A stretch of 39,419 nt of DNA from an uncultured Alphaproteobacteria bacterium (GCA_937126915.1 CAKZLM010000056.1:1-39419); one strand, 5' to 3'. Shown: positions 16,475 through 26,145, counted from the first letter of the stretch. The notes: generated from the sequence alone by a model not told the origin. Numbers and translations: made by a program.

Positions 16475-17449
16475 TTGAAACGTTTTGCTGCACCAAGTAT
16501 CATCATCATACTTATTGTTTTAGGAAGCATGGCGCTTTTAAAACAAGAAAACCAGTCGAGTGCCGAACAAGACCAATGGCGCACTGTTAAACTGGTGGGT
16601 AGTAAAACCGCGTATGAAAACTTTTTAAAGGAATACCCTGAAAGCTTTTACCGCGATCAAGCCATCTCTGCGATCAACAATATGCCTTTTAATTCATCAC
16701 CAAATCCAGGGCAGGCATTTGCCGATTGTTTGGTCTGCCCTGACATGATGGTTGTGCCTGCGGGGCAATATCAGCGTGGGTCCAATCAAGATGATGAACA
16801 GCCCATCAATACCGTAATCATTGCAAAACCGTTTGCTGTAAGCCGTTTTGAAATCACTTTTGAACAATGGATGGTCTGCGCCACATTGGCCAACGCATGC
16901 CAAAATAAAACCCCCAGTTACCCAATAAACACTGAGATTTTATCTGATTTTCCTGTCGTTGATGTTACTTGGAACCATGCGCAAGAATATGTCCAATGGC
17001 TTAGTTCTGTTACAGGGTTTAATTATCGCTTATTAACCGAAGCCGAATGGGAATATGCCGCCCGCGCTGGCACCACAACAAATTATTCATGGGGCGATGA
17101 CCTACCGGCATGCGATGTTTTAGCGGAAAACGGCGCCCTTTATGACGATGGCAGCATATGTCCTGCCAAAGCCCCCTATAAGGTTGGCTCCTTCAAGCCG
17201 AATGATTTTGGCCTTTTTGATATGCACGGCAATGTCTGGGAATGGGTTCAAGATTGCTATAAAGACAGCTATGAAGGCGTTCCTGTTGATGGCTCATCCA
17301 TGGAAAACTGCGCCGAAGATAACAGAGGCTTGCGCGGCGGCGCTTATTCCAGCAACCCACACTATCTAAGATCAGCTAACCGCAATTGGACAAAACCAGA
17401 CGATAAAAGCTTTATCATTGGCTTTCGCGTGGCCCGTGATATTGAATAA
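16475..17449 (+). CDS. Formylglycine-generating-enzyme (SUMF1)-fold protein, exported
   Basis: The 324-aa protein has an N-terminal signal anchor (MKRFAAPSIIIILIVLGSMALL). A SUMF1/FGE-sulfatase domain (about residues 85-322) includes FEITFEQWMVC, VDVTWNHAQEYVQWL, RLLTEAEWEYAARAG, the signature GNVWEWVQDCY and RGLRGGAYSS...IIGFRVARD. True FGE uses two cysteines in the strand after RGG; here that segment is AYSSNPHYLRSA, with no cysteine, so sulfatase activation is unlikely. Related non-FGE members act as ligand-binding or ergothioneine-type enzymes. Several cysteines elsewhere could form disulfides in the periplasm. The frame begins with TTG and has no strong ribosome binding site. It converges with rmuC, 5 bp apart. 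Confidence 0.8.
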   Translation: MKRFAAPSIIIILIVLGSMALLKQENQSSAEQDQWRTVKLVGSKTAYENFLKEYPESFYRDQAISAINNMPFNSSPNPGQAFADCLVCPDMMVVPAGQYQRGSNQDDEQPINTVIIAKPFAVSRFEITFEQWMVCATLANACQNKTPSYPINTEILSDFPVVDVTWNHAQEYVQWLSSVTGFNYRLLTEAEWEYAARAGTTTNYSWGDDLPACDVLAENGALYDDGSICPAKAPYKVGSFKPNDFGLFDMHGNVWEWVQDCYKDSYEGVPVDGSSMENCAEDNRGLRGGAYSSNPHYLRSANRNWTKPDDKSFIIGFRVARDIE

Positions 17450-17454
17450 GCACC

Positions 17455-18570
17455 TTAGAGCAATTTTTTAGGGTCAATGGTGTCATCAATAACCTCATCC
17501 AAGCCTTCTTCTTTTTCCAACTGAACACTGGTTATTTTCTCAGACTTTGAGACGATTTTACGGGTCGAGGTTTGGATCAGATCAATGTCTTTACTGACCT
17601 GTCCAAAATGCTTGCCCAAATTATCAACACGGGTATCAAGGCGCTTGGCATCCTCAGCCAATTTGCCCACTTCACGCTGAATAATGCCCGCCTGTTCACG
17701 CATTTTAACATCCCGCAACACCGCACGAATGGTGTTTAAAGTGGCCCACAGCGTGGTCGGGCTTACCAAATAAACACGACTGCGATGGCTGTGATCAATC
17801 AGGTCTTGGAAATTAGCATGAAGTTCGGCATAAACCGCTTCTGACGGTAAAAACATTAAGGCACTATCAGCGGTTTCACCGGGGATGAGATATTTATCAG
17901 CAATGGCATCAATATGCTTTTTAACGTCGGTCTTTAAACCAGAAACCGCAGCTTTAAGCTCGCTTTCGTCCTTGGCATTCATATAAGCATGGTAACGCGC
18001 AAGAGGGAACTTAGCATCAATGGCAATAGGACCGGGTGGGTTAGGTAATTGCAACAAACAATCTGGCCGCACGCCTGTGCTTAAACTGGCCTGAAAGCTA
18101 TAAGCATCAGGTTCTAACGCTTGGCTGATAAGATTGTTTAACTGCACCTCACCAAAGGCACCACGGGCCTGATTGTTAGAGAGAATATCCTGCAAACCAA
18201 CAATATCATTGGACAGTTCACGGATGTTTTCTTGTGCCTTATCAATAACCGTTAATCGGGTTTGAATTTCACCAATTGATTTGGCGGTTTTTTCAGCGCT
18301 TTCTTTCAAACTGGCTCCCATGTTGCGGGTCACATTATCAAGGCGGTCGTTTAGGGCTTTTGCCAGTTCCGACTGGGCTTTTCTGCTTTCATCAGAAAGG
18401 TGAGCTATGCGACCCGCCATTTCTTGATTTTGCGCCTGATTTTGCTGGTGCAGCGACTGAATAATATCGGCCAATTGATCATCGCTGCCCGAATTCTTGC
18501 GTGACAGCCACATCACCAACCCCAAAAACACAAACCCAGCCACCACCACAGCCAGCATTGTCATGTCCAT
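17455..18570 (-). CDS. rmuC: DNA recombination protein RmuC homologue
   Basis: From the ATG at 18570 the protein is 371 aa. It has an N-terminal membrane anchor (MLAVVVAGFVFLGLVMWL), a long coiled coil (about residues 25-130, rich in Q, A, E and K) and the conserved RmuC nuclease-like core: RGAFGEVQL, RPDCLLQLP, IAIDAKFPLARY, ALMFLPSEAVYAEL and LVSPTTLWATLNTIR. RmuC limits recombination between inverted repeats in E. coli. An ATG six codons upstream (18588) is in frame, but GGGGGAAG, the likely ribosome binding site, lies after it and just before 18570, so the shorter start is preferred. It is divergent from def. Confidence 0.93.
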   Translation of the reverse strand: MDMTMLAVVVAGFVFLGLVMWLSRKNSGSDDQLADIIQSLHQQNQAQNQEMAGRIAHLSDESRKAQSELAKALNDRLDNVTRNMGASLKESAEKTAKSIGEIQTRLTVIDKAQENIRELSNDIVGLQDILSNNQARGAFGEVQLNNLISQALEPDAYSFQASLSTGVRPDCLLQLPNPPGPIAIDAKFPLARYHAYMNAKDESELKAAVSGLKTDVKKHIDAIADKYLIPGETADSALMFLPSEAVYAELHANFQDLIDHSHRSRVYLVSPTTLWATLNTIRAVLRDVKMREQAGIIQREVGKLAEDAKRLDTRVDNLGKHFGQVSKDIDLIQTSTRKIVSKSEKITSVQLEKEEGLDEVIDDTIDPKKLL

Positions 18571-18699
18571 AAAACTTCCCCCAAACATGGTAAAAACCGT
18601 AACTTTTTGCTTATTTTGGCCAGCATAACCTGTTGTGAAGCTTGACGCTAGCCCTGATACTGATTACTTAAGGGGAAGTGAAATTCCAAGGAGCTAGCC

Positions 18700-19227
18700 A
18701 TGGCTGTACTACCCATTGTCACCATTCCAGACCCGCTTTTAAAACAGGTGTCCAAACCCGTTGATAAGGTTGACGACACATTACGCGACCTGATGGATGA
18801 CATGTTAGATACCATGTATGATGCCCCCGGCATTGGATTGGCGGCTATTCAAGTGGGTAAGCCGATCCGTGTTCTGGTGATTGACCTTGGCGATAAAGAT
18901 GGTGATACCCGCGGTGAAAGCCCGAATCCACGCTTTTTTGTTAATCCTGAGATTGTTTGGACCTCAGAAGAGCTGGCTGAATATAATGAGGGCTGCCTTA
19001 GCGTGCCGGAACAATATGCCATTGTTGATCGCCCTGCCCAATGCCATGTGAAATATCTTGACTATGATGGTAACGAACAAATGCTTGAGGCGGATGGCCT
19101 ACTGGCCACCTGCATTCAACATGAAATGGACCATTTAGAGGGCATTCTATTCATTGATCACCTATCGCCTTTAAAGCGTAAAATGATTCTAAAAAAATTG
19201 AAGAAAAATCACAAATTAGCGAGCTAA
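18700..19227 (+). CDS. def: Peptide deformylase
   Basis: The 175-aa protein carries all three deformylase motifs: [10 protein letters not shown] (about residues 44-53), EGCLSVPE with the metal-binding Cys, and QHEMDHLEG with the two metal-binding His and catalytic Glu. It removes the formyl group from nascent chains, using Fe2+ or Zn2+. AAGGAG lies 6 nt before the ATG. It heads the def-fmt-truA operon, and fmt starts 5 bp after its stop. Confidence 0.97.
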   Translation: MAVLPIVTIPDPLLKQVSKPVDKVDDTLRDLMDDMLDTMYDAPGIGLAAIQVGKPIRVLVIDLGDKDGDTRGESPNPRFFVNPEIVWTSEELAEYNEGCLSVPEQYAIVDRPAQCHVKYLDYDGNEQMLEADGLLATCIQHEMDHLEGILFIDHLSPLKRKMILKKLKKNHKLAS

Positions 19228-19232
19228 CGACG

Positions 19233-20186
19233 ATGGGACTGCGCCTTGCCTATATGGGCACACCAGATTTTGCGGTGCCTGCCCTTAAAGCCCTTTTGGA
19301 TGCAGGGCATGAAGTTGTAGCGGTTTATTCACAGCCTCCCTCAAAAGCTGGGCGTGGCAAAAAACTGCGCCCCTCGCCAGTCCATGCCTTTGCAGAGGAA
19401 CGCGGCATTGAGATACGAACACCAAAATCACTGCGCACAGAAGACGCCCAAAAAGAATTTGCTGACCTCAAACTAGACGCGGCCATCGTTGCCGCTTACG
19501 GCCTTATTTTACCAAAAGAAATTTTAGAGGCACCACGTTTGGGGTGCTTAAATATTCATGCCAGCCTTTTACCACGTTGGCGAGGGGCCGCCCCTATCCA
19601 TCGCGCTATTATGGCAGGGGATAACGAAACCGGAATTTGCATCATGCAAATGGATGAAGGCCTTGATACAGGTGATGTTTTGGCCCGTGAACGTGTTGCC
19701 ATCAGCGATGATATGACCACCGCCAGCCTGCATGATATATTGTCTAACATGGGCGCAAATTTATTGGTGCCCACCTTAACCGCCCTAAATGACGGCACCA
19801 TCACCCCAGAACCACAGCCTGAGGTAGGCGTCACCTATGCCAAAAAAATTGATAAATCTGAAGCCCGCCTTAACTGGTCCCAATCTGCCACCGATATTAG
19901 TCGTGTGGTGCGCGGCTTAAACCCTTTTCCGGGTGCATGGTTTGAAGTGGATGGTCAGCGCCTAAAAGTGTTGGCAGGCACCATCAAACAACAAGCGGGT
20001 GGTGAGGACAATCAGGCCGATGCAGGCACAACTTTGTCCGATCATTTGCTAATCCAGTGTGGGCAGGATGCCTATCAAATCACCCGTGCCCAGCGCGCAG
20101 GCAAAGGCGCCATGGACATTAATGACCTAATGCGCGGCCTCTCTGTTCCCGCAGGCACTTTTGTTGGTGAAAGCCCATCCTCATGA
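19233..20186 (+). CDS. fmt: Methionyl-tRNA formyltransferase
   Basis: The 317-aa protein begins [18 protein letters not shown]. The formyltransferase core (about residues 1-190) has [20 protein letters not shown] and MDEGLDTGD, which include the catalytic Asn-His-Asp set and the 10-formyl-THF site. A C-terminal OB-like tRNA-binding domain (about 205-310) contains [13 protein letters not shown]. It formylates initiator Met-tRNA, the reaction that Def later reverses on the peptide. The stop overlaps the truA start by 4 bp (ATGA), so translation is probably coupled. Confidence 0.97.
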   Translation: MGLRLAYMGTPDFAVPALKALLDAGHEVVAVYSQPPSKAGRGKKLRPSPVHAFAEERGIEIRTPKSLRTEDAQKEFADLKLDAAIVAAYGLILPKEILEAPRLGCLNIHASLLPRWRGAAPIHRAIMAGDNETGICIMQMDEGLDTGDVLARERVAISDDMTTASLHDILSNMGANLLVPTLTALNDGTITPEPQPEVGVTYAKKIDKSEARLNWSQSATDISRVVRGLNPFPGAWFEVDGQRLKVLAGTIKQQAGGEDNQADAGTTLSDHLLIQCGQDAYQITRAQRAGKGAMDINDLMRGLSVPAGTFVGESPSS

Positions 20187-20935
20187 CCACGCGATTTAAA
20201 TTAATCATTGAATATGATGGCACTCACTATCATGGCTGGCAGGCTCAACGTGAGGGCCTTAAAACCGTTCAGGGTGAAATTGAAAGAGCCATCTTTAAAG
20301 TAACCGGTGAAGAACGTCGCATCACCGCCGCAGGGCGCACCGACACGGGCGTGCATGGCCTTGGTCAAGTTGCCCATGTTGATTTAGATTATGATATTGG
20401 CGAAGAAAAATTACCACTGGCGCTAAACGCCCATTTACGCGGTGAGGCTATTTCAATCATCTCTGCCAACATTGTCGACGATGAATTTTCTGCCCGCTTT
20501 GATGCCAAGTTGCGCCATTATGTTTACAAAATTAAAAACCGCCGCAGCAAGCTGGCATTGGATCGCAATCGTACATGGTTAGTGGTAAAACCATTGGACA
20601 CAGATGCCATGCAAAATGCCGCCTCGGTGTTGTTGGGCAAGCATGACTTTACCACCTTCCGCCATATTGCCTGCCAAGCTAAAAGCCCGATTCGCACCCT
20701 TGATCGTTTGGATGTAGAACGTCATGGCGAAGATATTTATATCTATGTTAGCGCCTTAAGCTTTTTGCACCACCAAGTTAGATCGATGGTGGGTTGCCTT
20801 AAAATGGTGGGTGAAGGACAATGGACCAAACAAGACCTGAAAGACGCCCTTGAAGCCAAAGACCGTAACCGCCTTGGCCTAAACGCCCCTGCGCATGGTC
20901 TGTATTTCAGTCATGTTGATTATGATGACGCGTAA
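20183..20935 (+). CDS. truA: tRNA pseudouridine(38-40) synthase TruA
   Basis: The 250-aa protein has the TruA pattern: [14 protein letters not shown] at the N-terminus, the catalytic-aspartate motif [17 protein letters not shown] (about residues 50-66), LRHYVYKI, and [13 protein letters not shown] near residues 195-207. It modifies positions 38-40 in the anticodon stem of many tRNAs. It overlaps fmt by 4 bp and ends the def-fmt-truA operon, converging with engB 10 bp away. Confidence 0.97.
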   Translation: MTTRFKLIIEYDGTHYHGWQAQREGLKTVQGEIERAIFKVTGEERRITAAGRTDTGVHGLGQVAHVDLDYDIGEEKLPLALNAHLRGEAISIISANIVDDEFSARFDAKLRHYVYKIKNRRSKLALDRNRTWLVVKPLDTDAMQNAASVLLGKHDFTTFRHIACQAKSPIRTLDRLDVERHGEDIYIYVSALSFLHHQVRSMVGCLKMVGEGQWTKQDLKDALEAKDRNRLGLNAPAHGLYFSHVDYDDA

Positions 20936-20945
20936 CAGGCTTCTT

Positions 20946-21611
20946 TTAAAGCTGAGTTAGGGCAAAGACGCGGCTGCGCACTTCTTCAAGACCAATTTTC
21001 TTTTCCGAACTGGTTTGAATAATATCAGGGTGACAGGCAATCAATTTCTTGGCTTGCTCTCTCACCTTATCAACCACTTTGGGGCGATCAGCTTTTTTAA
21101 GCTTATCAGCCTTGGTCAGTACAATTTGATACGACACCGCCGCCACATCCAGCATTTTCATGATCTCAAGATCATTGTCTTTAATGCCATGGCGACTGTC
21201 CACCAACACAAATACACGGCGCAAATTGGGGCGGCCTTGCAAATAAGATTTTAACAATTGCGTCCAGGCGGCGACCTCGGTTTTTGATACCTTGGCATAG
21301 CCATAGCCCGGCAGGTCAACCATATAAAGGGGCGCTTTATCCTCACCCATTTGGAAATAGTTTAATTGCTGGGTGCGGCCCGGCGTGTTTGAGGTACGGG
21401 CGATATTATTGCGGCCTGTTAAGGCATTAATTAAGCTGGACTTGCCAACATTTGACCGTCCCGCAAAGGCGATTTCAGTGCGGTCAGCATTGGGCAACTG
21501 CTCCAGACCAGCCGCCCCCAAAACAAAATCACACGGTCCTGCAAACAGAAGACGACCGCCTTCCATCATCTCAGGGGTTAATTCAGGATTTTGATCAAGA
21601 TTGGTCATCAT
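20946..21611 (-). CDS. engB: Ribosome biogenesis GTPase EngB (YihA/YsxC)
   Basis: The 221-aa small GTPase has G1 GRSNVGKSSLINAL (about residues 51-64), G2 with the SNTPGRTQQLNYF stretch, G3 DLPGYGYAKVS, G4 LTKADKL and G5 TSSEKKIG. EngB is essential for late 50S assembly in several bacteria. It is the last gene of rpmH-rnpA-yidD-yidC-engB, the classic alphaproteobacterial order. Its start overlaps the 3' end of yidC by 17 bp, or 14 bp if the second ATG is used, which suggests coupled translation. Confidence 0.96.
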   Translation of the reverse strand: MMTNLDQNPELTPEMMEGGRLLFAGPCDFVLGAAGLEQLPNADRTEIAFAGRSNVGKSSLINALTGRNNIARTSNTPGRTQQLNYFQMGEDKAPLYMVDLPGYGYAKVSKTEVAAWTQLLKSYLQGRPNLRRVFVLVDSRHGIKDNDLEIMKMLDVAAVSYQIVLTKADKLKKADRPKVVDKVREQAKKLIACHPDIIQTSSEKKIGLEEVRSRVFALTQL

Positions 21612-23328
21612 TAATGCCTACACCCAATTTACGCATAATCACCCATTGTTGGGCCATAGACAAAATGTTGTTCCATGTCCAATAGATCACCAAACCAACG
21701 GCAAACGGTGCCAAAATGAAGGTGAATAAAATTGGCAAGAAGGCCATCACTTTTGCTTGAATCGGGTCTTGCGGGGCAGGATTAAGCTTTTGCTGCATCC
21801 ACATGGTAATCCCCATCACAATGGGCCAAATACCAATTTGTAGGAAACCCGGAACATCCCAAGGGAAGGCGCCAAACAAGGTCGTAATCCAAATTGGATC
21901 AGGCGCGCTCAGATCTTGGATCCAACCAAAGAACGGCTGATGACGCATTTCAAGTGACACATAAAGCGTTTTATAAAGCGCAAAGAAAACAGGCAGCTGA
22001 ATCAAAATAGGTAAGCAGCCCGCCATCGGGTTCACTTTTTCCTTTTGATACATTTTCATCATTTCTTGCTGCAACTGCATACGGTCATCTTTATAGCGCT
22101 CTTGCAGTTTTTTAATCTTAGGCGCCATTTGCTTCATTTTGGTCATAGAAACATATTGCTTGTTGGCCAATGGGAACAAAATTGCTTTGACAATAACTGT
22201 CATCAACAGAATTGAAATCCCCACATTACCCACCAAACCGTTTAGGAATGACAGCAAATAAAACAACGGCTTAGTCAAAAAGATCAACCACCCCCAGTCA
22301 ATGGTGCGGTCAAACAAGCGAATGTTCAATTGTTCAGCATAGGCCTCAACCACATCCACTTCTTTTGCACCAGCAAAGAAATGGCTTTCAACCATATTGC
22401 TTTGACCCGCAGGCACGGTGGTATAGCTGTTTTCAATATAATCCACCTGAAAGCGATCAACGCGGTTTGGACGGTTATATTGCATGCGTGACTTAATCGG
22501 AGCAGATTGATCAGGAATAAGTGATGTTAACCAATATTTATCGGTAATACCCATCCAGCCACCTTGTGATGTAAAGGTCTCAGAACCATCTTCAATCAAA
22601 TCAGAATAAGATACCTCTTCCAAGGCCTCACCAAAGACACCCAAGGGACCTTCGTGCAAAATTGCCATGGCGGTTGATTCAGGCAGGGTTTGGCGAATGA
22701 TACGACCAAACGGCGCGGCTTTTACATCCACATCACTATTGTTGATAATGGTTTGGCTAATCTTAAACATATAATTTTGATCAACGCTGATGGTGCGCTG
22801 AAAGGTCAGACCTGTATCATTTGACCAGCTAAGGGTCACTGGGCTATCAGGTGTTAACACCTCGCTGCTGGCGGTCCAAATGGTATCTTTATCAGGGCCT
22901 TTGTGGGCACCATCTAGTGTCCAACTGTGATCAATGTAATAAGCGTTGTCTTCATAATGCGGGATCAGCAACTGAATTTTGTCAGACGTTTGATCAACAT
23001 CTTGGCGATAATCAATCAGGGTCAAATCATCAACAAACGCACCTTTAAGCGAGATTGACCCTGTTAAGCGCGGTGTATCAATAGCAACGCGGGGAATGCT
23101 GGCCGGATCAATCACAGACTGTTGCATGGTCGCGGTTGCAGGTGTGGCTGCATTGTTACCCGCTGATGGTTGCGGCGTGTTGGCGTCTGGGGTTGGGTTT
23201 AAACGGGCAGCTTCACGCTGTGCCGCTTCATACTGTTCTTGCTGTGGTTCAACAAAGAACTTTTGATACCCGATCAAAACCACCAAAGATAAAATTATCG
23301 CCAAAAACAAATTCTTTTGTTCGCCCAT
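21595..23328 (-). CDS. yidC: Membrane protein insertase YidC
   Basis: The 577-aa protein is the long proteobacterial YidC. An N-terminal transmembrane helix (FLAIILSLVVLIGYQKFFV) is followed by a periplasmic P1 domain (about residues 30-345) with a proline/alanine/threonine-rich start. The conserved insertase core of five helices follows (about 350-565), with LAVVGNVG-like LNGLVGNVGISILLMTVIVK, NPMAGCLPILIQLPVFFALY and the WMQQKLNP loop. It inserts small and multispanning membrane proteins alone or with SecYEG; SRP RNA is encoded elsewhere in this window. It has a 95-bp gap after yidD and a 17-bp overlap into engB. Confidence 0.97.
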   Translation of the reverse strand: MGEQKNLFLAIILSLVVLIGYQKFFVEPQQEQYEAAQREAARLNPTPDANTPQPSAGNNAATPATATMQQSVIDPASIPRVAIDTPRLTGSISLKGAFVDDLTLIDYRQDVDQTSDKIQLLIPHYEDNAYYIDHSWTLDGAHKGPDKDTIWTASSEVLTPDSPVTLSWSNDTGLTFQRTISVDQNYMFKISQTIINNSDVDVKAAPFGRIIRQTLPESTAMAILHEGPLGVFGEALEEVSYSDLIEDGSETFTSQGGWMGITDKYWLTSLIPDQSAPIKSRMQYNRPNRVDRFQVDYIENSYTTVPAGQSNMVESHFFAGAKEVDVVEAYAEQLNIRLFDRTIDWGWLIFLTKPLFYLLSFLNGLVGNVGISILLMTVIVKAILFPLANKQYVSMTKMKQMAPKIKKLQERYKDDRMQLQQEMMKMYQKEKVNPMAGCLPILIQLPVFFALYKTLYVSLEMRHQPFFGWIQDLSAPDPIWITTLFGAFPWDVPGFLQIGIWPIVMGITMWMQQKLNPAPQDPIQAKVMAFLPILFTFILAPFAVGLVIYWTWNNILSMAQQWVIMRKLGVGINDDQS

Positions 23329-23423
23329 GAAGCATTCCTATCAGTCATCAATCTTTTCATTTGTGCGAGCTGCTTTTATGATTGTTTTAACAGCACACAG
23401 AATCACTGGGGTTTTAGAGGGTT

Positions 23424-23855
23424 TTACCCCTGTTTGTCCACTTGTTTATGGCGGTTTTCGTGATTGTGATCACAATTCACCTGCCCCGGCACGGGGTCAT
23501 AGCCACTGCCACCCCACGGATGGCACCGAGCAATACGTTGTAAGGCAAGCCAACCGCCCTTGAGAGCACCATATTTTTGCAAGGCAATTAGGGCATATTC
23601 ACTGCATGTTGGCTGATAACGACAGCGAGGCGGGATAAGGGGCGAAATGAGATAACGATAAAAATAAACTGGAAGTGAGGCAATCCGCGCCATCAATGAC
23701 CAAGATTTTGAGATTTGGGCACCATCAGATTGACATGATGATTCGACATTGGAATCTGCAGTGACGTTGTTCGCAACTCCTATGGCGGGATCACGATCGT
23801 CGGTGCCCGTTTTTGCTTTATCGGGCTGGTTCGTGTTTTTTTGCTGCTGACTCAT
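23424..23855 (-). CDS. yidD: Membrane insertion efficiency factor YidD, with N-terminal extension
   Basis: The C-terminal 85 residues carry the YidD pattern: [20 protein letters not shown], then [20 protein letters not shown] and [17 protein letters not shown], with its conserved cysteines. YidD helps insertion together with YidC. The ATG at 23855 overlaps the rnpA stop as ATGA, so it is the likely start. It gives about 55 extra residues ([17 protein letters not shown]...) that are polar and low in complexity and not part of the usual 70-90 aa family. An internal ATG at 23693 ([15 protein letters not shown]) would give a normal-length protein. Both starts are possible. Confidence 0.88.
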   Translation of the reverse strand: MSQQQKNTNQPDKAKTGTDDRDPAIGVANNVTADSNVESSCQSDGAQISKSWSLMARIASLPVYFYRYLISPLIPPRCRYQPTCSEYALIALQKYGALKGGWLALQRIARCHPWGGSGYDPVPGQVNCDHNHENRHKQVDKQG

Positions 23856-24202
23856 GTGCTTTTTAACTTTCGGCACACATAGGCCATATCTTTCACCAAG
23901 GCCTCATAGGGGCGATCAAGGGCAGAACGGCGACCAATGACCACATAATCAAAGCCGGGTTCTGCCATTTCAGGTAAATAATCGCGAATCAGGGTGCGTA
24001 AACGGCGCTTAACACGATTACGTTCAACCGCATTGCCAACCTTTTTGGTCACGGTTAAGCCGACTCGCAAATGGACGCCTGAATCCAAGGCGCCATCCAA
24101 AGCAGGGCCCTTTTGAATGACCAAGCCTTTAGCCACAGCACGCTTACCCGTTTTGGCAACGGCTAGATAGTTGGATCGCTTTTTTAAGGTTTCTAAACTC
24201 AT
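23852..24202 (-). CDS. rnpA: Ribonuclease P protein component
   Basis: From the ATG at 24202 the protein is 116 aa and starts [20 protein letters not shown], close to the family start. The RnpA signature is present as [15 protein letters not shown] (conserved RNR basic helix), preceded by [14 protein letters not shown] and followed by DYVVIGR. It supports the RNase P RNA in 5' tRNA maturation. The frame remains open to 24238, but that start lies against a terminator stem, so 24202 is preferred. The gene follows rpmH, and yidD overlaps its stop. Confidence 0.95.
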   Translation of the reverse strand: MSLETLKKRSNYLAVAKTGKRAVAKGLVIQKGPALDGALDSGVHLRVGLTVTKKVGNAVERNRVKRRLRTLIRDYLPEMAEPGFDYVVIGRRSALDRPYEALVKDMAYVCRKLKST

Positions 24203-24241
24203 AGCAAAACTATACGTCAGCCCGCAAGGAAAGCCCAAAAC

Positions 24242-24275
24242 AAAAAAAACCGGCTTTCATCCAAGCCGGCTTTTT
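24242..24275 (-). terminator. Terminator or attenuator between rpmH and rnpA
   Basis: A 7-bp GC-rich stem (24250-24256 CCGGCTT with 24263-24269) has a 6-nt loop and, on the minus strand, a run of eight T's after the stem. It lies after the rpmH stop and before the rnpA start codon. It should end part of the transcription and so set rpmH above rnpA-yidD-yidC-engB. Confidence 0.75.
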
Positions 24276-24307
24276 ACTATGATATCAATCTGATAGGCAG
24301 GATTGTC

Positions 24308-24442
24308 TTAAGCAGACAAACGCTTACGACCTTTGGCACGACGGGCATTCAATACACGACGACCACCGACGGTAGCCATACGAGCACGGAAGCCGTGACG
24401 GCGTGCGCGAACCAGTTTACTAGGTTGGAAAGTACGTTTCAC
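24308..24442 (-). CDS. rpmH: 50S ribosomal protein L34
   Basis: The 44-codon frame translates to the near-invariant L34 sequence [18 protein letters not shown], then [18 protein letters not shown] and KGRKRLSA, using a GTG start at 24442. L34 is a very basic 50S protein. GGAG lies upstream of the GTG. It heads the rpmH-rnpA-yidD-yidC-engB operon and has its own strong promoter. Confidence 0.98.
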   Translation of the reverse strand: MKRTFQPSKLVRARRHGFRARMATVGGRRVLNARRAKGRKRLSA

Positions 24443-24519
24443 TTTATTTCTCCGTCAGCAGCCAAATTGGCATATTCAAAAACCCCGGCCCCCGAAAGGG
24501 CAAGTGCTAGTTGGCGCGG

Positions 24520-24548
24520 TGTATAACCTTCCCTCACTGTTAAGTCAA
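24520..24548 (-). promoter_or_regulatory. Strong sigma-70-type promoter of rpmH
   Basis: On the minus strand TTGACT (24548-24543) and TATACA (24525-24520) are spaced by 17 bp. The expected start near 24513 gives a leader of about 70 nt before the GTG of L34. This is the best promoter match in the window. Confidence 0.65.
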
Positions 24549-24737
24549 GTGCTTGTTAGGGAATATCGTCGTTTTCTAACAAAGCCTATCACAACGGAGC
24601 CAAATGCAAAACCATTGGTCATTCAAACAGTTTATCGCTAACATTATCGTTTAAGAGCGCGCTCAAAGCCTCTTAGTTGCTACAAAACTAATAAAACAGT
24701 AGATCAAGATAAACGGAGACAACTGCTGAAAACCCGC

Positions 24738-26114
24738 TTGAGCACACAAATGTTTCTTCTTGCCGCGATTTTCTCGGCCGTTGTAGGCGTGTTCATAATG
24801 GCCCCTGCTTTGGTCGAGTTTCGAGCTAACTTTCTTAATGAAAAAATCACCGCCGGCCACACCGCAGCCCTTGCCACCGAAGAGGCCGCCAATAACATCG
24901 TGTCGGGCGCGTTAGAGCGTGAATTGCTCGAATCAGCTGGCATTCAAGCGGTGGTGGTTAGCCAAGGCGGCTCGCGCCAGATGGTTTTGAAGTCACAATT
25001 GCCCATGGAATTGATAGATCGTATAGACCTAAGGCAAGAACAAGGCTGGCAACGCTATTTAGCCCTATACAAAACCTTTAACCGCCAAGGGGCAGGCATC
25101 ATTGAGGTAACAAACGACAGCCCAAGTCAACGTTATGCTAGTGTTACTGTACTCATCTGGGAACGTCTACTTTATGATGCCCTGATTAATTATGTGCTTA
25201 ATAGTTTATGGACCATTTTAACCTTTATCACGGCATTGGCGGTGTTTTTATATTTCAGCCTAGATTGGCTGGTGACACGGCCACTGACAAAAATAAGGGA
25301 TAGCCTTGTTCAGTTTCGCGATAACCCTGAAATGACCCTAGATTATCACGCCAGCGTTCAAACCCCCTCAAACGAAATTGGCGAGGTGCAAAAAGAATTG
25401 TTCCGCATGCAGCGTGATTTACAGTTGGCCTTTAAAGAAAAGAAAAACCTTGCCTCTATTGGTGAAGCCGTCGCCAAGATTAATCATGATTTGCGCAATC
25501 TTTTGGCTACTGCGCAAATATCATCTGACACCCTTCAAAGCGTGGATGACCCTGTTGTTAAACGACTGCTGCCGAGATTAGAACGATCCCTAGACAGAGC
25601 CATCACCATTTGCAACAATACCCTAAGGTTCAGCAAGCTTGAAACCGAGACAGCTAACCCTGAAACTATAGAGTTAGCAATGGTTTTAGAAGATATTATC
25701 GAATTAGAATCATTATCCACATTTAAAAATTACACAATCAAAAGTGATATTCCCAGCGATTTAGTCCTATGGGCCGACCTAGAACATGTGATTCGCATTT
25801 TTAGCAACCTTCTTAAAAACGCCAGCGAGGCCATGCCCGAAGGCGGCACCATCACCCTTACAGTCCAGAACCCTGACGGGGCTAATAATTTTATCGATAT
25901 CATCCTAAAGGACCAAGGACACGGCATCCCAAAAGCCATTCAGACCACCCTTTTCCAGCCCTTTATTGCCTCTGATAAAAAGGATGGGTCTGGCCTTGGC
26001 CTTGCGATCAGTAAAGAATTGGTCGAAGCCAACCATGGCTCTATTAAGGTTTTAGAAACCGGTCCTAATGGAACCAGTTTTCTGGTCCAGTTACCGACCA
26101 AACCCGACACATAA
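24738..26114 (+). CDS. Orphan membrane sensor histidine kinase (HAMP, HDLRN type)
   Basis: The 458-aa protein has TM1 (about residues 5-24), a periplasmic sensor of about 130 residues, TM2 (about 156-175) and a HAMP-like linker (about 176-235). The H box is KINHDLRNLLATAQ with the phospho-accepting His at about 250. The ATPase part has N box NLLKNASEAMPEGG, G1 DQGHGIP and G2 GSGLGLAIS. No response regulator is encoded nearby, so the partner is elsewhere. The start is doubtful: the open frame begins with TTG at 24738, but GGAG (24715-24718) lies 7 nt before an in-frame CTG at 24726, which would add LKTR, basic residues that suit the first helix. Confidence 0.88.
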   Translation: MSTQMFLLAAIFSAVVGVFIMAPALVEFRANFLNEKITAGHTAALATEEAANNIVSGALERELLESAGIQAVVVSQGGSRQMVLKSQLPMELIDRIDLRQEQGWQRYLALYKTFNRQGAGIIEVTNDSPSQRYASVTVLIWERLLYDALINYVLNSLWTILTFITALAVFLYFSLDWLVTRPLTKIRDSLVQFRDNPEMTLDYHASVQTPSNEIGEVQKELFRMQRDLQLAFKEKKNLASIGEAVAKINHDLRNLLATAQISSDTLQSVDDPVVKRLLPRLERSLDRAITICNNTLRFSKLETETANPETIELAMVLEDIIELESLSTFKNYTIKSDIPSDLVLWADLEHVIRIFSNLLKNASEAMPEGGTITLTVQNPDGANNFIDIILKDQGHGIPKAIQTTLFQPFIASDKKDGSGLGLAISKELVEANHGSIKVLETGPNGTSFLVQLPTKPDT

Positions 26115-26145
26115 ACATAAGACGGCGCTTTAAGGCTAAAAACTG

